Shown: positions 53,044-62,266 of the stretch, one piece after another
Position numbering within the stretch: the first letter of the stretch is position 1
How the letters are laid out: each line of letters opens with the position of its first letter
Source of the DNA: Micrococcaceae bacterium Sec5.1
Lineage (GTDB): Bacteria; Actinomycetota; Actinomycetes; Actinomycetales; Micrococcaceae
Reading direction: 5' to 3'
DNA: 64,000 nt
NCBI GenBank assembly: GCA_039636795.1
Contig: CP143430.1
Coordinates: 4,154,001 to 4,218,000, forward strand
Notes under the pieces: generated by a model
What the model was told of the DNA's origin: nothing
Databases searched by the model: none
Seen by the model: only the letters and a program-made list of their open reading frames with translations
Translations under genes and position numbers: made by a program

Positions 53044-53850
53044 ATGCAGATCTCCCGTTCGGTTCTGTCCGGCACCAAGATGGCCGCCGTGCTCGCAGCA
53101 GGCGTCCTGGCCCTGACCGCTTGTGGCGGTGGCTCCTCCACCCCGGCAGCCTCAAGTGAATCGGGCGGCCCCAAGCTCATCAACGCCGGCAAGCTCACCG
53201 TGTGCTCGGATGTCCCCTACGAGCCCTTCGAGTTCCAGAAGGACGGCAAGATCGTCGGCTTCGATATGGACATCGCCAACGAACTGGCCAAGGACCTCAA
53301 GGCCGAACTCAACGTGGTGGACAGCTCCTTCGAAGCAATCGAGACCGGCACCGCACTGACTGGTTGCGACGTCTCCATCTCCTCAATCTCCATCACAGAC
53401 GTCCGCAAGAACGTCATGGACTTCTCCAACCCCTACATGGATGACGACCTGACCCTCGTGGCTACTACGTCCTCGGGCATCAGCAACCTTGATGGCGCCA
53501 AGGGCAAGAAGGTTGGTGTCCAGCAGGCCACCACCGGCGCCCAGTACGCCAAGGACAAGGGAATCGACGCCCAGCAGTTCGAAGACTCCGGCCTCCTGGT
53601 CCAGGCCCTCAAGGCAGGCACCATCGACGCCGCCGTCGGCAACCAGTCGGTTCTGGGTTACGCCATCATGGACGATTCCAAGCTCAAGCGCGTTGAAGAC
53701 TACGCAACGGGCGAGAAGCTGGGCATCTCCATCAAGAAGGGCAACACGGCCATGACTGATGCCGTCAACAAAACCCTGAAGCGCATCACCGATGACGGCA
53801 CCCTGAAGAAGTTCCAGACCACCTGGTTCGGCGAGACCACCAAGAAGTAG
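53044..53850 (+). CDS. Amino acid ABC transporter substrate-binding lipoprotein
   Basis: A 268-residue family-3 solute-binding protein. The lipobox LTAC (cleavage before Cys at about residue 27) makes it a membrane-anchored lipoprotein. The mature part shows the polar amino-acid pattern KLTVCSDVPYEPFEFQKDGKIVGFDMDIANELAK and GCDVSISSISITDVRKNVMDFSNPY (Arg contacting the amino-acid carboxylate). Glutamine, glutamate or cystine are possible ligands; the sequence alone does not decide. It heads a three-gene operon. The start ATG 53044 follows AAAGGT. Confidence 0.92.
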   Translation: MQISRSVLSGTKMAAVLAAGVLALTACGGGSSTPAASSESGGPKLINAGKLTVCSDVPYEPFEFQKDGKIVGFDMDIANELAKDLKAELNVVDSSFEAIETGTALTGCDVSISSISITDVRKNVMDFSNPYMDDDLTLVATTSSGISNLDGAKGKKVGVQQATTGAQYAKDKGIDAQQFEDSGLLVQALKAGTIDAAVGNQSVLGYAIMDDSKLKRVEDYATGEKLGISIKKGNTAMTDAVNKTLKRITDDGTLKKFQTTWFGETTKK

Positions 53851-53875
53851 TCCGAGCCCCGGCTCCCAAGAATCA

Positions 53876-53931
53876 CGCAGGCGGGCCCCGCAACGATCTG
53901 TCCAGGCAGTCCGTTCGGGGCCCCACCTGCG
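53876..53931 (+). terminator. Hairpin between binding-protein and permease genes
   Basis: CGCAGGCGGGCCCCG (53876-53890) pairs with CGGGGCCCCACCTGCG (53916-53931) with one bulge. There is no T-run. It probably tunes the ratio of binding protein to permease. Confidence 0.6.
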
Positions 53932-53952
53932 CAACACGAATGTGAGAACACC

Positions 53953-54744
53953 ATGGCAATGACTACACGTCAACGAGCCAAAGTCAGTCTGAACGTCCAA
54001 GCCGGGATCTTCGTTGTGGCCGTGGCCGCTTTGATCCTCGCCGTGGATTGGAAGACCGTTGGAAACAGCGTCTTCAACTTCGCCAAAATTGGCCCGATGT
54101 TCCCCGACATCTTCCTGATCGGGCTCAAGAACACACTTATCTACACAGCGCTTGCCTTCGTTTTGGGCCTCTCCGGTGGTCTGCTGCTCGCACTGATGAA
54201 GCTCTCCTCTTTCCCGCTGTACCGCTGGCTCGCTACCGGATACATCGAATTCTTCCGTGGCGTCCCCGCCCTGCTGGTGTTCATCGCCTTCGGCTACGGC
54301 GTACCCCTGGCCTTCGGCGTGCAGTGGGATGTCAACATTGTGGTCATGGTTTCCCTCGGTATGGTGGCTTCGGCATACATCGCTGAAACCCTGCGTGCTG
54401 GCCTCCAGGCTGTCCCCCGGGGACAGATGGAAGCCGCCCGCTCCCTTGGAATGCCGCACTGGCGCGCGATGGTCTCCATCGTCATTCCGCAGGCCTTCAA
54501 AATCGTCCTGCCGCCGCTGACCAACGAGGTCATCCTCCTCACCAAGGACTCCTCGCTGATCTACGTCCTGGGCCTCACCGCGTCCCAGTATGAGCTGACC
54601 AAATTTGGCCGCGACGGCATCTCCAGCCTCGGAGCCGGGCTGACCCCGTTGCTCGTGGCCGGTGCCTTCTACCTGGTCATCACCATCCCCCTGAGCCTCC
54701 TGGCACGGAAGTTCGAAAGCCGCTCCGCGCGGGCGAATCGATAG
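53953..54744 (+). CDS. Polar amino acid ABC transporter permease
   Basis: A 263-residue membrane permease of the HisMQ family with about five hydrophobic segments. [27 protein letters not shown] (start of the domain) and the EAA-loop segment [34 protein letters not shown] (near residues 160-195) are typical. Only one permease gene is present, so it presumably works as a homodimer. It sits between the binding-protein and ATPase genes, with a 102-base gap holding a hairpin upstream and 11 bases downstream. Confidence 0.93.
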   Translation: MAMTTRQRAKVSLNVQAGIFVVAVAALILAVDWKTVGNSVFNFAKIGPMFPDIFLIGLKNTLIYTALAFVLGLSGGLLLALMKLSSFPLYRWLATGYIEFFRGVPALLVFIAFGYGVPLAFGVQWDVNIVVMVSLGMVASAYIAETLRAGLQAVPRGQMEAARSLGMPHWRAMVSIVIPQAFKIVLPPLTNEVILLTKDSSLIYVLGLTASQYELTKFGRDGISSLGAGLTPLLVAGAFYLVITIPLSLLARKFESRSARANR

Positions 54745-54755
54745 GCAGGACAATC

Positions 54756-55547
54756 ATGAACAACTCCAATGGGAGCACCTCCGTTCGCGCCGCTGGCGTG
54801 AATATCCAGGACCTCCGCAAATCCTACGGAAGCAATGAGGTCCTCAAGGGCATCTCGCTGAACGTGGAACCAGGCCAGGTTGTCTGCCTGATCGGCCCTT
54901 CCGGTTCCGGAAAATCCACCCTCCTGCGCTGCGTGAACCTGCTTGAGCACCCGAATGCGGGCACCATCAACGTGGGCAAGTTCGAGGCAACCGACCCCGA
55001 CGTGGACCTCAACCGCATGCGCCAAAGCGTTGGCATGGTGTTCCAGCACTTCAACCTGTTCCCCCACCTGAGCGTGCTGGACAACTGCACCATCTCCCAG
55101 ATGAAGGTCCTCAAGCGGTCCAAGTCCGAGGCCGGTGAGGTAGCACGCCGCAACCTTGAGCGCGTTGGCCTTGGACACTTGGCTGACCGTTTCCCGGACC
55201 AGCTCTCCGGCGGCCAGCAGCAGCGCGTGGCCATTGCCCGGGCACTGTCCATGGATCCGCAGCTGATGCTCTTCGACGAGCCAACATCTGCCCTTGACCC
55301 CGAAACCGTGGGCGATGTCCTCGCCGTCATGCGCAAGCTGGCCCAGGAAGGCATGACCATGCTGGTGGTCACCCACGAGATGGGCTTCGCCCGCGAAGTG
55401 GCTGACCGCGTGGTCTTCATGGACGCCGGCGTCGTAGTGGAAGAAGGCCCTGCAGAACACGTCATCAGCGCCCCGACCCAGGCGCGAACCAAGGAATTCC
55501 TGCGCCGCGTCCTGGACCCGACGCACATCGACGTCGTGGAGGACTAG
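54756..55547 (+). CDS. Polar amino acid ABC transporter ATP-binding protein (GlnQ-like)
   Basis: A 263-residue ABC ATPase. Walker [10 protein letters not shown], signature LSGGQQQR, Walker [15 protein letters not shown] and the H-loop [20 protein letters not shown], the last being characteristic of the GlnQ/HisP group. A short N-terminal leader precedes the domain. It is the last gene of the operon before the 40-bp palindromic terminator at 55615. Confidence 0.95.
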   Translation: MNNSNGSTSVRAAGVNIQDLRKSYGSNEVLKGISLNVEPGQVVCLIGPSGSGKSTLLRCVNLLEHPNAGTINVGKFEATDPDVDLNRMRQSVGMVFQHFNLFPHLSVLDNCTISQMKVLKRSKSEAGEVARRNLERVGLGHLADRFPDQLSGGQQQRVAIARALSMDPQLMLFDEPTSALDPETVGDVLAVMRKLAQEGMTMLVVTHEMGFAREVADRVVFMDAGVVVEEGPAEHVISAPTQARTKEFLRRVLDPTHIDVVED

Positions 55548-55614
55548 GGCCTTCCGGCCCGCTGACGCCACGCAAGTTCGTTTAGCGCCGCGCATCTTCT
55601 TCAGCGCCACGCCA

Positions 55615-55654
55615 ACGGGAGGGCGACACCTATATATAGGTGTCGCCCTCCCGT
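55615..55654. terminator. 40-bp perfect palindrome, bidirectional terminator
   Basis: ACGGGAGGGCGACACCTATA (55615-55634) is followed directly by its exact reverse complement (55635-55654), with no loop, then ATTTGTG. It lies between the convergent ABC operon and AbiEi/nuclease-like gene. Confidence 0.9.
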
Positions 55655-55665
55655 ATTTGTGTCCG

Positions 55666-56619
55666 CTACGAATTTGCGTGTCCTGCAGAAGCACGACGGC
55701 GGCGGGGAACCCCGGCTGTCGCAAGCTCACGTTCCAGCTTGCTAACTGTCAGGTCACTCCACACCAACCGGAACACACTTCTCCCTGTGGCACGTATCGC
55801 ATCTTCGCGGCTCTTCTCCTCGATCACAACCTGAGAGGGTGTCCGGCCCTTCAGGAATTCCGGTTTCAGATACTTTTCGCGGCCATCGAATTCCCCCACC
55901 ACCCTGGCGTCCTTCCAGTAATAGTCCGTATAGACGACCCCTACTTTCGTTCGAACTTCATACTGCAACTCGGGAGCAGCGAAACCGGCGAGATGCATGA
56001 GCCCCCGACAGTAGGACTCCCCCGGCGAACCTGAATTTGTAGCAGCAAATTGAACAACCGCTGCCACGCGCTTGGCGGCGGCCTTCGAATACCGGGAATC
56101 AATATTATTCAGCAGCTCATCCCTCGTTACGGGTTTGCGATGACGTCCCTGGGATAAGAGGAAATCCACGGGAACAACAGCCTCGGCAAATGGCACGGAG
56201 GCTGCGATGTCCAGTGCCGTCCTGACCCGGCCCGTCACAAGGAAACCGTTCGCTTCCTCGGCTTCCTGGAGACCATCGCTGACATAGTGCCGCCGGACGC
56301 CTGCTCTGGACCTTCCCCCGCCGGCGTAGGAGCTGAGTGCGTGAACGGGTTGTCGTCCGACGATCGTTGGAATGCCATGAATGGTGGCCGCGGAGTGGTG
56401 CGAGAACACCGTGGCGGAAGTAAATGTCTCAGCAGCAGCCGCAACGCTCAGGGCATAACGCTCCCATTTCTCCAGGGCTGCCCATCTTTTCGCATCGACA
56501 TAGACTCCGTGGCGGACTCTCACGAGATTCCCACTCTTAGCTGCCATCGACAGTTTGCGGGAGTCCCCGCCAATGAGGGATAAGTCCTTGGCAAGAATGA
56601 GTTTGGGTAGGGTCCGCAT
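55666..56619 (-). CDS. AbiEi-like protein with nuclease-like C-terminal domain (second copy)
   Basis: A 317-residue protein. Residues about 1-50 match the AbiEi winged helix (LILAKDLSLIGGDSRKLSMAAKSGNLVRVRHGVYV). Residues about 60-150 match the AbiEi C-terminal-type region (SHHSAATIHGIPTI, VRTALDIAASVPFAEAVVPVDFLL). The end (about 195-300) looks like an endonuclease fold with Glu201, Asp232 and the Glu243-x-Asp245 pair in VVGEFDGREKY. No partner toxin is next to it. It shares layout rather than close sequence with 46749-47618. ATG 56619 is preferred by family start; an upstream ATG at 56703 is possible. Confidence 0.75.
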   Translation of the reverse strand: MRTLPKLILAKDLSLIGGDSRKLSMAAKSGNLVRVRHGVYVDAKRWAALEKWERYALSVAAAAETFTSATVFSHHSAATIHGIPTIVGRQPVHALSSYAGGGRSRAGVRRHYVSDGLQEAEEANGFLVTGRVRTALDIAASVPFAEAVVPVDFLLSQGRHRKPVTRDELLNNIDSRYSKAAAKRVAAVVQFAATNSGSPGESYCRGLMHLAGFAAPELQYEVRTKVGVVYTDYYWKDARVVGEFDGREKYLKPEFLKGRTPSQVVIEEKSREDAIRATGRSVFRLVWSDLTVSKLERELATAGVPRRRRASAGHANS

Positions 56620-56874
56620 GGAGCAAGTCTTTAGACTCGCCGGGTCAAAGAGGAGGGCTTGGTGGCCGTATGTGGAAATCTCATCGCACCCTTCCGGATG
56701 CATGCGGCCACCCTCACGGGATCCGCCACCCGTGCGGACTCCGGCACGACACTCGAACTGCCTGCTGACACATATGCCCGCCAGTGACGCCCATATCCAA
56801 GTGTCACCTGTCCGTTTGAGCAGCGGGGAGACATGTATGTGGCGTGGGCGAATTTGGGTGGCGTGGAACCCCGG

Positions 56875-58584
56875 CTAGCCTGCCGTCAGCACCTTGCCCA
56901 CGGCACCGGACACTGCTTCCTTGATGCGGGCATGAAGTCCGCGCAGCCCTGCCCGGTCCACGCGCACCTCCACAATGGTGCGTCCCTTCAGCGGTGACTT
57001 GAGCGCCTCTGCGAGTTCCGCCGTCGTGCTTACCGCCTGATGTCCGACGCCGTAGGCCGCCGCGAGTGCCGCGATGTCCACGGAGTGGGGGGTGCTGAAG
57101 AGGCGTTCGACGGCGGTGCCGTAGGCCCCTGAGTCCTCCACCGCGCCGTGTTCGAGGAGGCTGAAGATGGCGCCGCCGGAGTCGTTGAGGACCACGATCC
57201 GAAGGTCGGGGATGGGTTCGCCGTGGCCGAGAAGCAGTCCGCCGGCGTCGTGGAGGAAGGTGACGTCGCCCAGGAGAAGTGTGGTTTCGCGTCCGCTGCC
57301 GAGGGCAATTCCGGTGGCCGTGGCGATGGTGCCGTCGATGCCGGCGAGGCCGCGGTTGGCGTAGACGGTGGCGATGGGGTCGGGGTGCGGTTGGCCGGCG
57401 AGGTCGACGTCGCGGATGCCGTTGGAGGATCCGAGGACCAATTTGCCTCGCGAGTGCTCCCAGACGGTGGCGCCGACGGAAGGACCGTTGGCAGCCGATT
57501 CCCCGGCCAATATTCCGTCCAAGGCATGTTGGGCGGCAGCCCCGGCCAAGAGCCAGGAATCCAGCCACTCGTCTGAGCCCCGGCCGGCAAATCTAGCCAA
57601 CTCAGGGAGGGTTTCGATGGGTGTCTCGCGGCGACGGCCGGCCTCGTACCAGGCCACGGGGACCGGCTGGTAGATGGCGGATTCGACGGCGGGGCGAGCC
57701 AACAGCGAGGCCACCGGCCTGGAAAGGGTGGCCCTGCCGAACAGGACCACGCGCTCAATCGGTGTAGCCGAGTCTGGGCCGAAGTGCTCCAGCAGAACCC
57801 GGTATGGGCCCACGGCGTTGGGCCCGAAACGCGCATTGGATGAGGGTTCGGCGAGCAAGGGAAGGCCGTGGGCGCGTGCGAAGGCCTCGGCCACGGGACC
57901 GGCGTCATGACCTGCGAGAACCACGGTGCGTCGCTCGGCGAGCTCGTTCGAAGCCGCCGGGAGATCCAGCGCCTGGGGACCGGCGTCGTAATGGAACACG
58001 CTGTGACCGGCGGCAGCGGGAAGGGCATCGCCGGGGCCTGGAACCAACGGGTCGCGGAACGCGAGGTTCACCTGAACTGGGCCCGGCGGCGTGTCCTCGA
58101 GGGCACCGGTGGCGGCATACAGTGCGGTGGCCACTGCCCTCTGAGGGCTGTCCCCCGCGGCGACGTCGACGGCGAAGCGAACGTGATCGCCGAACAGGTC
58201 CAGCTGAATTGTGGTCTGGTTCGCCCCGGTACCGTGAAGCTCCTCCGGCCTGTCCGCGGAGACGACCACCAGCGGCACGGCCGAGTGGTTGGCCTCCATC
58301 ACGGCGGGCAGCAGATTCCCGACGGCGGTACCCGAGGTTGTCAGGACGGCGGCGGGCGCTTCGGTTGCCAGGGCGAGACCCAATGCCGTGAACCCTGCAT
58401 CTCGTTCGTCGATCCTGACATGGAGGAGAACTTTACCCGCCGCTTCTGCCTCGGCGAGGGCGTAGGCCATGGGTGCAGAACGTGAACCTGGCGCCACCAC
58501 CACGTGCCGCACACCGCCGTCGAGCAATGCCGTAACGGCGATTCTGGCGGCGGCGATGGATGTCAGAGAGTCCTGGGAAGTCAC
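56875..58584 (-). CDS. menD: 2-succinyl-5-enolpyruvyl-6-hydroxy-3-cyclohexene-1-carboxylate synthase
   Basis: A 569-residue thiamine-diphosphate enzyme that joins isochorismate and 2-oxoglutarate. GGVRHVVVAPGSRSAPMA at the start with HVRIDERDAGFTALGLA (the Glu that activates ThDP) and the ThDP site GDVTFLHDAGGLL near residue 440, with NDSGGAIFSLLEHG, are diagnostic of MenD. GTG 58584 is preferred because TAGACT lies exactly six bases upstream; an ATG one codon earlier (58587) would also work. It uses the product of menF, which is in the window but separated by the ABC operon and an AbiEi-like gene. Confidence 0.95.
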   Translation of the reverse strand: MTSQDSLTSIAAARIAVTALLDGGVRHVVVAPGSRSAPMAYALAEAEAAGKVLLHVRIDERDAGFTALGLALATEAPAAVLTTSGTAVGNLLPAVMEANHSAVPLVVVSADRPEELHGTGANQTTIQLDLFGDHVRFAVDVAAGDSPQRAVATALYAATGALEDTPPGPVQVNLAFRDPLVPGPGDALPAAAGHSVFHYDAGPQALDLPAASNELAERRTVVLAGHDAGPVAEAFARAHGLPLLAEPSSNARFGPNAVGPYRVLLEHFGPDSATPIERVVLFGRATLSRPVASLLARPAVESAIYQPVPVAWYEAGRRRETPIETLPELARFAGRGSDEWLDSWLLAGAAAQHALDGILAGESAANGPSVGATVWEHSRGKLVLGSSNGIRDVDLAGQPHPDPIATVYANRGLAGIDGTIATATGIALGSGRETTLLLGDVTFLHDAGGLLLGHGEPIPDLRIVVLNDSGGAIFSLLEHGAVEDSGAYGTAVERLFSTPHSVDIAALAAAYGVGHQAVSTTAELAEALKSPLKGRTIVEVRVDRAGLRGLHARIKEAVSGAVGKVLTAG

Positions 58585-58590
58585 CATTCC

Positions 58591-58596
58591 AGTCTA
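58591..58596 (-). promoter_or_regulatory. Putative -10 element, leaderless menD
   Basis: TAGACT on the minus strand, six bases before GTG 58584; no ribosome site. Confidence 0.55.
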
Positions 58597-58616
58597 TTGG
58601 CGTCGACGGAACCCCA

Positions 58617-58832
58617 ATCCCTCTCTCACATCCCACCGCCTTCCACCGGATCCTCTCGCACATCCCACCGGCTTCCACCGGATCCTCTCGCACATCCAAC
58701 CGGCCTCCACCGGATCCTCTCGCACATCCAACCGGCCTCCACCGGATCCTCTCGCACATCCAACCGGCCTCCATTGGATCCTCTCGCACATCGTGCCGGC
58801 TTCCACCGGATGCTCTCGCACATCATGGGCCA
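58617..58832 (+). repeat. 32-bp tandem repeat array 1
   Basis: Unit of 32 bases starting ATCCTCTCGCACATCC, then AACCGGCCTCCACCGG. Copies begin at 58617 (diverged, 33 bases), 58650, 58682, 58714, 58746 and 58778, with a partial unit at 58810. Units 58682 and 58714 are identical; the others differ by a few bases. There are no spacers between units. Confidence 0.95.
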
Positions 58833-58854
58833 CGAAAAGGAGCAGCCCGAACCC

Positions 58855-59008
58855 GTGGGAAGTGAAAGAACGATCGCCCAAAAGCCGCGGGAAGTGATAG
58901 AACGATCGCCCAAAAGCCGCGGGAAGTGAAAGAACAACCGCCGAAAAGCCGCAGGACGTGAGAGAAGATCCGTCAGAAAGCCGCAGGACGTGAGAGAGCA
59001 TCGGGAAG
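58855..59008 (-). repeat. 32-bp tandem repeat array 2, inverted relative to array 1
   Basis: Units begin at 58885, 58917, 58949 and 58981 with a first partial copy from 58855; the period is exactly 32. As read on the plus strand a unit starts CCGCRGGAMGTGA and ends with AAAG. Its reverse complement (GGATCTTCTCTCACGTCC at the 58949 unit) aligns with array 1 (GGATCCTCTCGCACATCC), so the two arrays are divergent inverted versions of one unit, separated by 22 bases. Confidence 0.9.
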
Positions 59009-59015
59009 ATAGAAG

Positions 59016-59049
59016 CGCTCCCCCACCCGTCAACCCGGGGGAGGGAGCG
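59016..59049 (-). terminator. Terminator hairpin after phoX
   Basis: CGCTCCC (59016-59022) pairs with GGGAGCG (59043-59049) around a GC-rich interior with a further CCC/GGG pairing, 16 bases after the phoX stop. Confidence 0.65.
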
Positions 59050-59064
59050 ATTCTGCCGCCTACG

Positions 59065-61155
59065 TTACTTGCGGAACACCTGGACGATCGACGGCCGTGG
59101 CGCCCGCACTGCACCGGTCGCCGGGGTGGCTCCAGCGTCCACGTAGTCCGGGAAGAACGAGTGCTGGTCCGCGAACGTGCCTTCCTCGCCCGGGTGCTGG
59201 ACCGCTACGAAAACGCTGCGCTCCTCGTCGTGGACGATCGGGCCACAGGTCTCGGCTTCGCGCGGGACTGCGAGGAACTGCTCCACCTTTCCGCGTTCGG
59301 GGCCTTCGAGGGTGACCTTGAACAGCCCGTCTGCGTAGCCAATGGTGGAAGGTGCACCGTCGGTGGAGATCCAGAGGTTGCCTACAGAGTCGAAGGCCAC
59401 GTTGTCCGGGCAGGAGATCGGGGAAACCTTGTCCGCCGGGAATCCTGAGAAATACGTGGACGTGTTCTTGGCGGGGTCACCGGCCACCAGCAGCAGGGTC
59501 CAGTTGAACTTGGTGCCCGTCTGATCCGGGCCTTCAGTGATTTCCACGATGTGGCCGTCACGGTTCAGCGTTCGGGGGTTGACCTCGGTGGCGCCTTCCT
59601 TGCCGGCCTTGCCGCGGTCCGAGTTGTTGGTGCAGGCCACGTAAACCTTGCCCGTGAGCAGGTTGGGCTGGACGTCTTCGCAGCGGTCCATCTTGGTGGG
59701 GCCCACTTTGTCAGCGGCAAGGCGTGTGTAGACCAGGACTTCAGCAGCAGACATGCCCGGAACCGCCGAGACGCCACCCACCACCAGCGGCAACCACTCG
59801 CCGGTGCCGTCAAAGGCACCGTCGGTGGGAACCTTGCCCGTGCCATCAATTTCTGTCGCCGGGGAGTCACCGGTGAAGCGCGCAACGTACAGATCACCTT
59901 CGGAGAGCAGGCTCATGTTGTTCTTCCGCGCCTCAGCTGAGTCGCCGGGCTGGTATTTGCCCTTGGACACGAACTTGTAGAGGTAATCGAAGCGCTCGTC
60001 GTCACCCATGTACGCCACAACCTGGCCCGACGGAGCCACAATCACATTGGCGCCTTCATGCTTGAAGCGGCCCATGGCGGAGTGCTTCTTCGGAGTCGAG
60101 GTGGGGTCGAACGGGTCAACTTCCACGATCCAGCCGAAGCGGTTGGTCTCGTTGGCGTAGCCAGCGTTGCGCGTGTCGAAGCGGTGCTCGTCGAGTTCCC
60201 ACTGACGCGTGGTCGGCTTTGCAGAAATGCCGTAGCGCTTGTCGCCGTCGCTGGTGCCGGGGGCAGCGAAGTAGCCGTTGAAGTTCTCTTCGCCCGAGAG
60301 GATGGTTCCCCACGGTGTGGTTCCGCCGGAGCAGTTGCCCAAGGTTCCCTTGATCCAGCGGCCGTCCGGGTCATCGATTGTCTTGACCAGGTTGGTGCCT
60401 GCAGCAGCGCCGGTCAGCTCGTAGACGGTGTCCGTGAGGAAGCGCCGATTCAGGGGTGCACCCTGAACGTAGCTCCAGGGCTGGTTCTTGTTCTTGCGCT
60501 CCAACTCCACCACCGTCAGGCCGTGACCGGCTCGACCAATGGCACGGGTTTCAGCGGCGTCAAAACCTGCCGGCAGCATGATGTTCTCGTTGGTGTATTC
60601 ATGATTCGTGAACAAGACGGCTCGGCGGTCCTTGGACCCGGGAACGGGGATGATGTCTGTGTAATCGTTGTTGTACCCGAACTGGCGTGCCTGGGCGGCA
60701 GCAGTCTGCGCGTTGAGGTTGAAGGCCGGCGAATCAGCGAAAAGGGGGTCGCCCCAGCGGATGATCGGCTTCCAGTCGAACCCCTCTGGAACTGTGAACG
60801 CGTCAACAGCGGCGTCCACTGGCTTGATTGCCGTGAACTGGAGCTTGGACTTCCCGAAGCCCTTCTTGGCTGCGTCTGACAAACCGTTGCCGGCATCGGC
60901 AACCGCTGAGTCGGCACCAGTCACTGCACTACCAAGAACGACGGCGAGCGCACCGGCGGCGCCAAGCCCCAGGGCGGCGCGGCGGCTCATGGCCGTTGAG
61001 GCGATGTCGCGGAAGTAGCCGTTGGAGCTGGTGTTGCAAACATCGCCGGCACAGGCGTTGTCGCACTTGAGAGCGCACGTGACCGCGCTGCGCTTGCCTT
61101 TGGTGTGGCCGAACATGGGCAGCAGTGGGAACGTGCGTCCGGTGGTATCAGACAT
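59065..61155 (-). CDS. phoX: PhoX-family alkaline phosphatase, Tat-exported
   Basis: A 696-residue PhoX (DUF839) phosphatase, a calcium/iron-dependent extracellular phosphomonoesterase. A twin-arginine signal lies at residues 57-75 (SRRAALGLGAAGALAVV) after an N-terminal leader with several cysteines (KCDNACAGDVC), a layout seen in actinobacterial PhoX. The mature part has PAFNLNAQTAAAQARQFGYNNDY, LFTNHEYTNENIMLP, NCSGGTTPWGTILSGEENF and FDSVGNLWISTDG, all family blocks carrying metal ligands. ATG 61155 follows GGAAGG at seven bases; the open frame extends 59 codons further up without similarity. Regulation by phosphate is likely, but no clear Pho box was identified. Confidence 0.93.
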   Translation of the reverse strand: MSDTTGRTFPLLPMFGHTKGKRSAVTCALKCDNACAGDVCNTSSNGYFRDIASTAMSRRAALGLGAAGALAVVLGSAVTGADSAVADAGNGLSDAAKKGFGKSKLQFTAIKPVDAAVDAFTVPEGFDWKPIIRWGDPLFADSPAFNLNAQTAAAQARQFGYNNDYTDIIPVPGSKDRRAVLFTNHEYTNENIMLPAGFDAAETRAIGRAGHGLTVVELERKNKNQPWSYVQGAPLNRRFLTDTVYELTGAAAGTNLVKTIDDPDGRWIKGTLGNCSGGTTPWGTILSGEENFNGYFAAPGTSDGDKRYGISAKPTTRQWELDEHRFDTRNAGYANETNRFGWIVEVDPFDPTSTPKKHSAMGRFKHEGANVIVAPSGQVVAYMGDDERFDYLYKFVSKGKYQPGDSAEARKNNMSLLSEGDLYVARFTGDSPATEIDGTGKVPTDGAFDGTGEWLPLVVGGVSAVPGMSAAEVLVYTRLAADKVGPTKMDRCEDVQPNLLTGKVYVACTNNSDRGKAGKEGATEVNPRTLNRDGHIVEITEGPDQTGTKFNWTLLLVAGDPAKNTSTYFSGFPADKVSPISCPDNVAFDSVGNLWISTDGAPSTIGYADGLFKVTLEGPERGKVEQFLAVPREAETCGPIVHDEERSVFVAVQHPGEEGTFADQHSFFPDYVDAGATPATGAVRAPRPSIVQVFRK

Positions 61156-61231
61156 GAGGGGACCTTCCAGAGAATGTACGAGGTTCCCGCTGAGCCTTTC
61201 AGCGCAATCCGAATCCGAGAGGACACTCTGG

Positions 61232-62260
61232 TTAAGTTTCGGTGAACAGGTCCTCTTGGGAGGAAGCGAGCGCCGAATGTACGCGACGCAGCCTCTCCAA
61301 CCACCAGTCGCGACGTTCCCCCGGTGCCGCATAGTGCTCCAGCAGCCCGGGATCGGCGACGGCCTCGCGAAGGTGGATGGCGCCGTCGTCGGCTACCAAG
61401 GGATCCAGGGTGATGTCCGAGGCGAAGAGCGAAACGGTGCCAAGCCCGCAGGCGTATGGAAGCGAAGGCAGTGCGGCGGCGAGCGCCAAACCAGCACGGA
61501 TTCCAATGGAGGTATCGAGGGCGGAGCTGACGACGGCGGGGAGGCCAGCTTGGGCGACGATGTCCAGGGCGCGTGCCACTCCCCCTAGCGGCGCTACCTT
61601 TACGACGATCAGGTCAGCGGCCCCCGCCCTGGCAACGCGAAGGGGGTCCGCTTCTTTCCGGACGCTTTCGTCGGCGGCTATCAGGACGGGCGTTCCCACT
61701 GTGGCAAGGCGGCGTCGCACCTCAGCTAAGCCCTCAATGTCCGACACAGGTTGTTCCGCGTATTCAAGTCCGACGACTGACAGTTTGCCCAGTGCCTCTA
61801 CAGCCTGGTCAACCTCCCAGCCCCCGTTGGCATCGACGCGGATGGCGGCGCCTGGGAGGGCGCCGCGCACGGCGGTGACCCTTGCGAGGTCGTCGGCAAG
61901 AGATTGACCACGCTCAGCAACTTTGATCTTGACGGCATCCACCCGGCCGAACCGCGCAAGCACTTCCGGCACACGCTCCGCAGGGACTGCGGGAACGGTG
62001 GCGTTCACGGGAATGCTCTCCCGAAGAGCTGAAGGGAACCCAGTCCAGCCTGCTTCCAAGGCGGCAGAGAGCCAACGCGAGGATTCGTCGTCGTCGTATT
62101 CCGGAAAGGGGCAGAATTCACCCCAACCCAGAGGCCCTTTCAAGAGAAGTGTTTCCCGCTCCATGATGCCGCGGAACTTCACGCGCATGGGCAGTGAAAC
62201 AACGTGGGCATTATCGAGGAGTTCTTCGAGCGGCGGCACATCAGGAAGGCGAGCGGGCAT
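61232..62260 (-). CDS. menC: o-Succinylbenzoate synthase
   Basis: A 342-residue enolase-superfamily dehydratase in the menaquinone pathway. The catalytic lysine is in VDAVKIKVAERGQS, and metal ligands are in IRVDANGGW (Asp), LEYAEQPV (Glu) and LIAADESV (Asp); the second lysine is in DLIVVKVAPLGG. It is on the short, divergent side of the MenC family. ATG 62260 is fixed by TACAGT-N6 directly upstream; the open frame starts eight codons earlier. It is separated from menD by phoX and the repeat arrays. Confidence 0.92.
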   Translation of the reverse strand: MPARLPDVPPLEELLDNAHVVSLPMRVKFRGIMERETLLLKGPLGWGEFCPFPEYDDDESSRWLSAALEAGWTGFPSALRESIPVNATVPAVPAERVPEVLARFGRVDAVKIKVAERGQSLADDLARVTAVRGALPGAAIRVDANGGWEVDQAVEALGKLSVVGLEYAEQPVSDIEGLAEVRRRLATVGTPVLIAADESVRKEADPLRVARAGAADLIVVKVAPLGGVARALDIVAQAGLPAVVSSALDTSIGIRAGLALAAALPSLPYACGLGTVSLFASDITLDPLVADDGAIHLREAVADPGLLEHYAAPGERRDWWLERLRRVHSALASSQEDLFTET

Positions 62261-62266
62261 ATTGCC

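Noticed and set aside
58617..59008. Possible CRISPR array
   Set aside because: Repeats of 32 bases follow each other directly with no spacers, and no cas genes are in the window.
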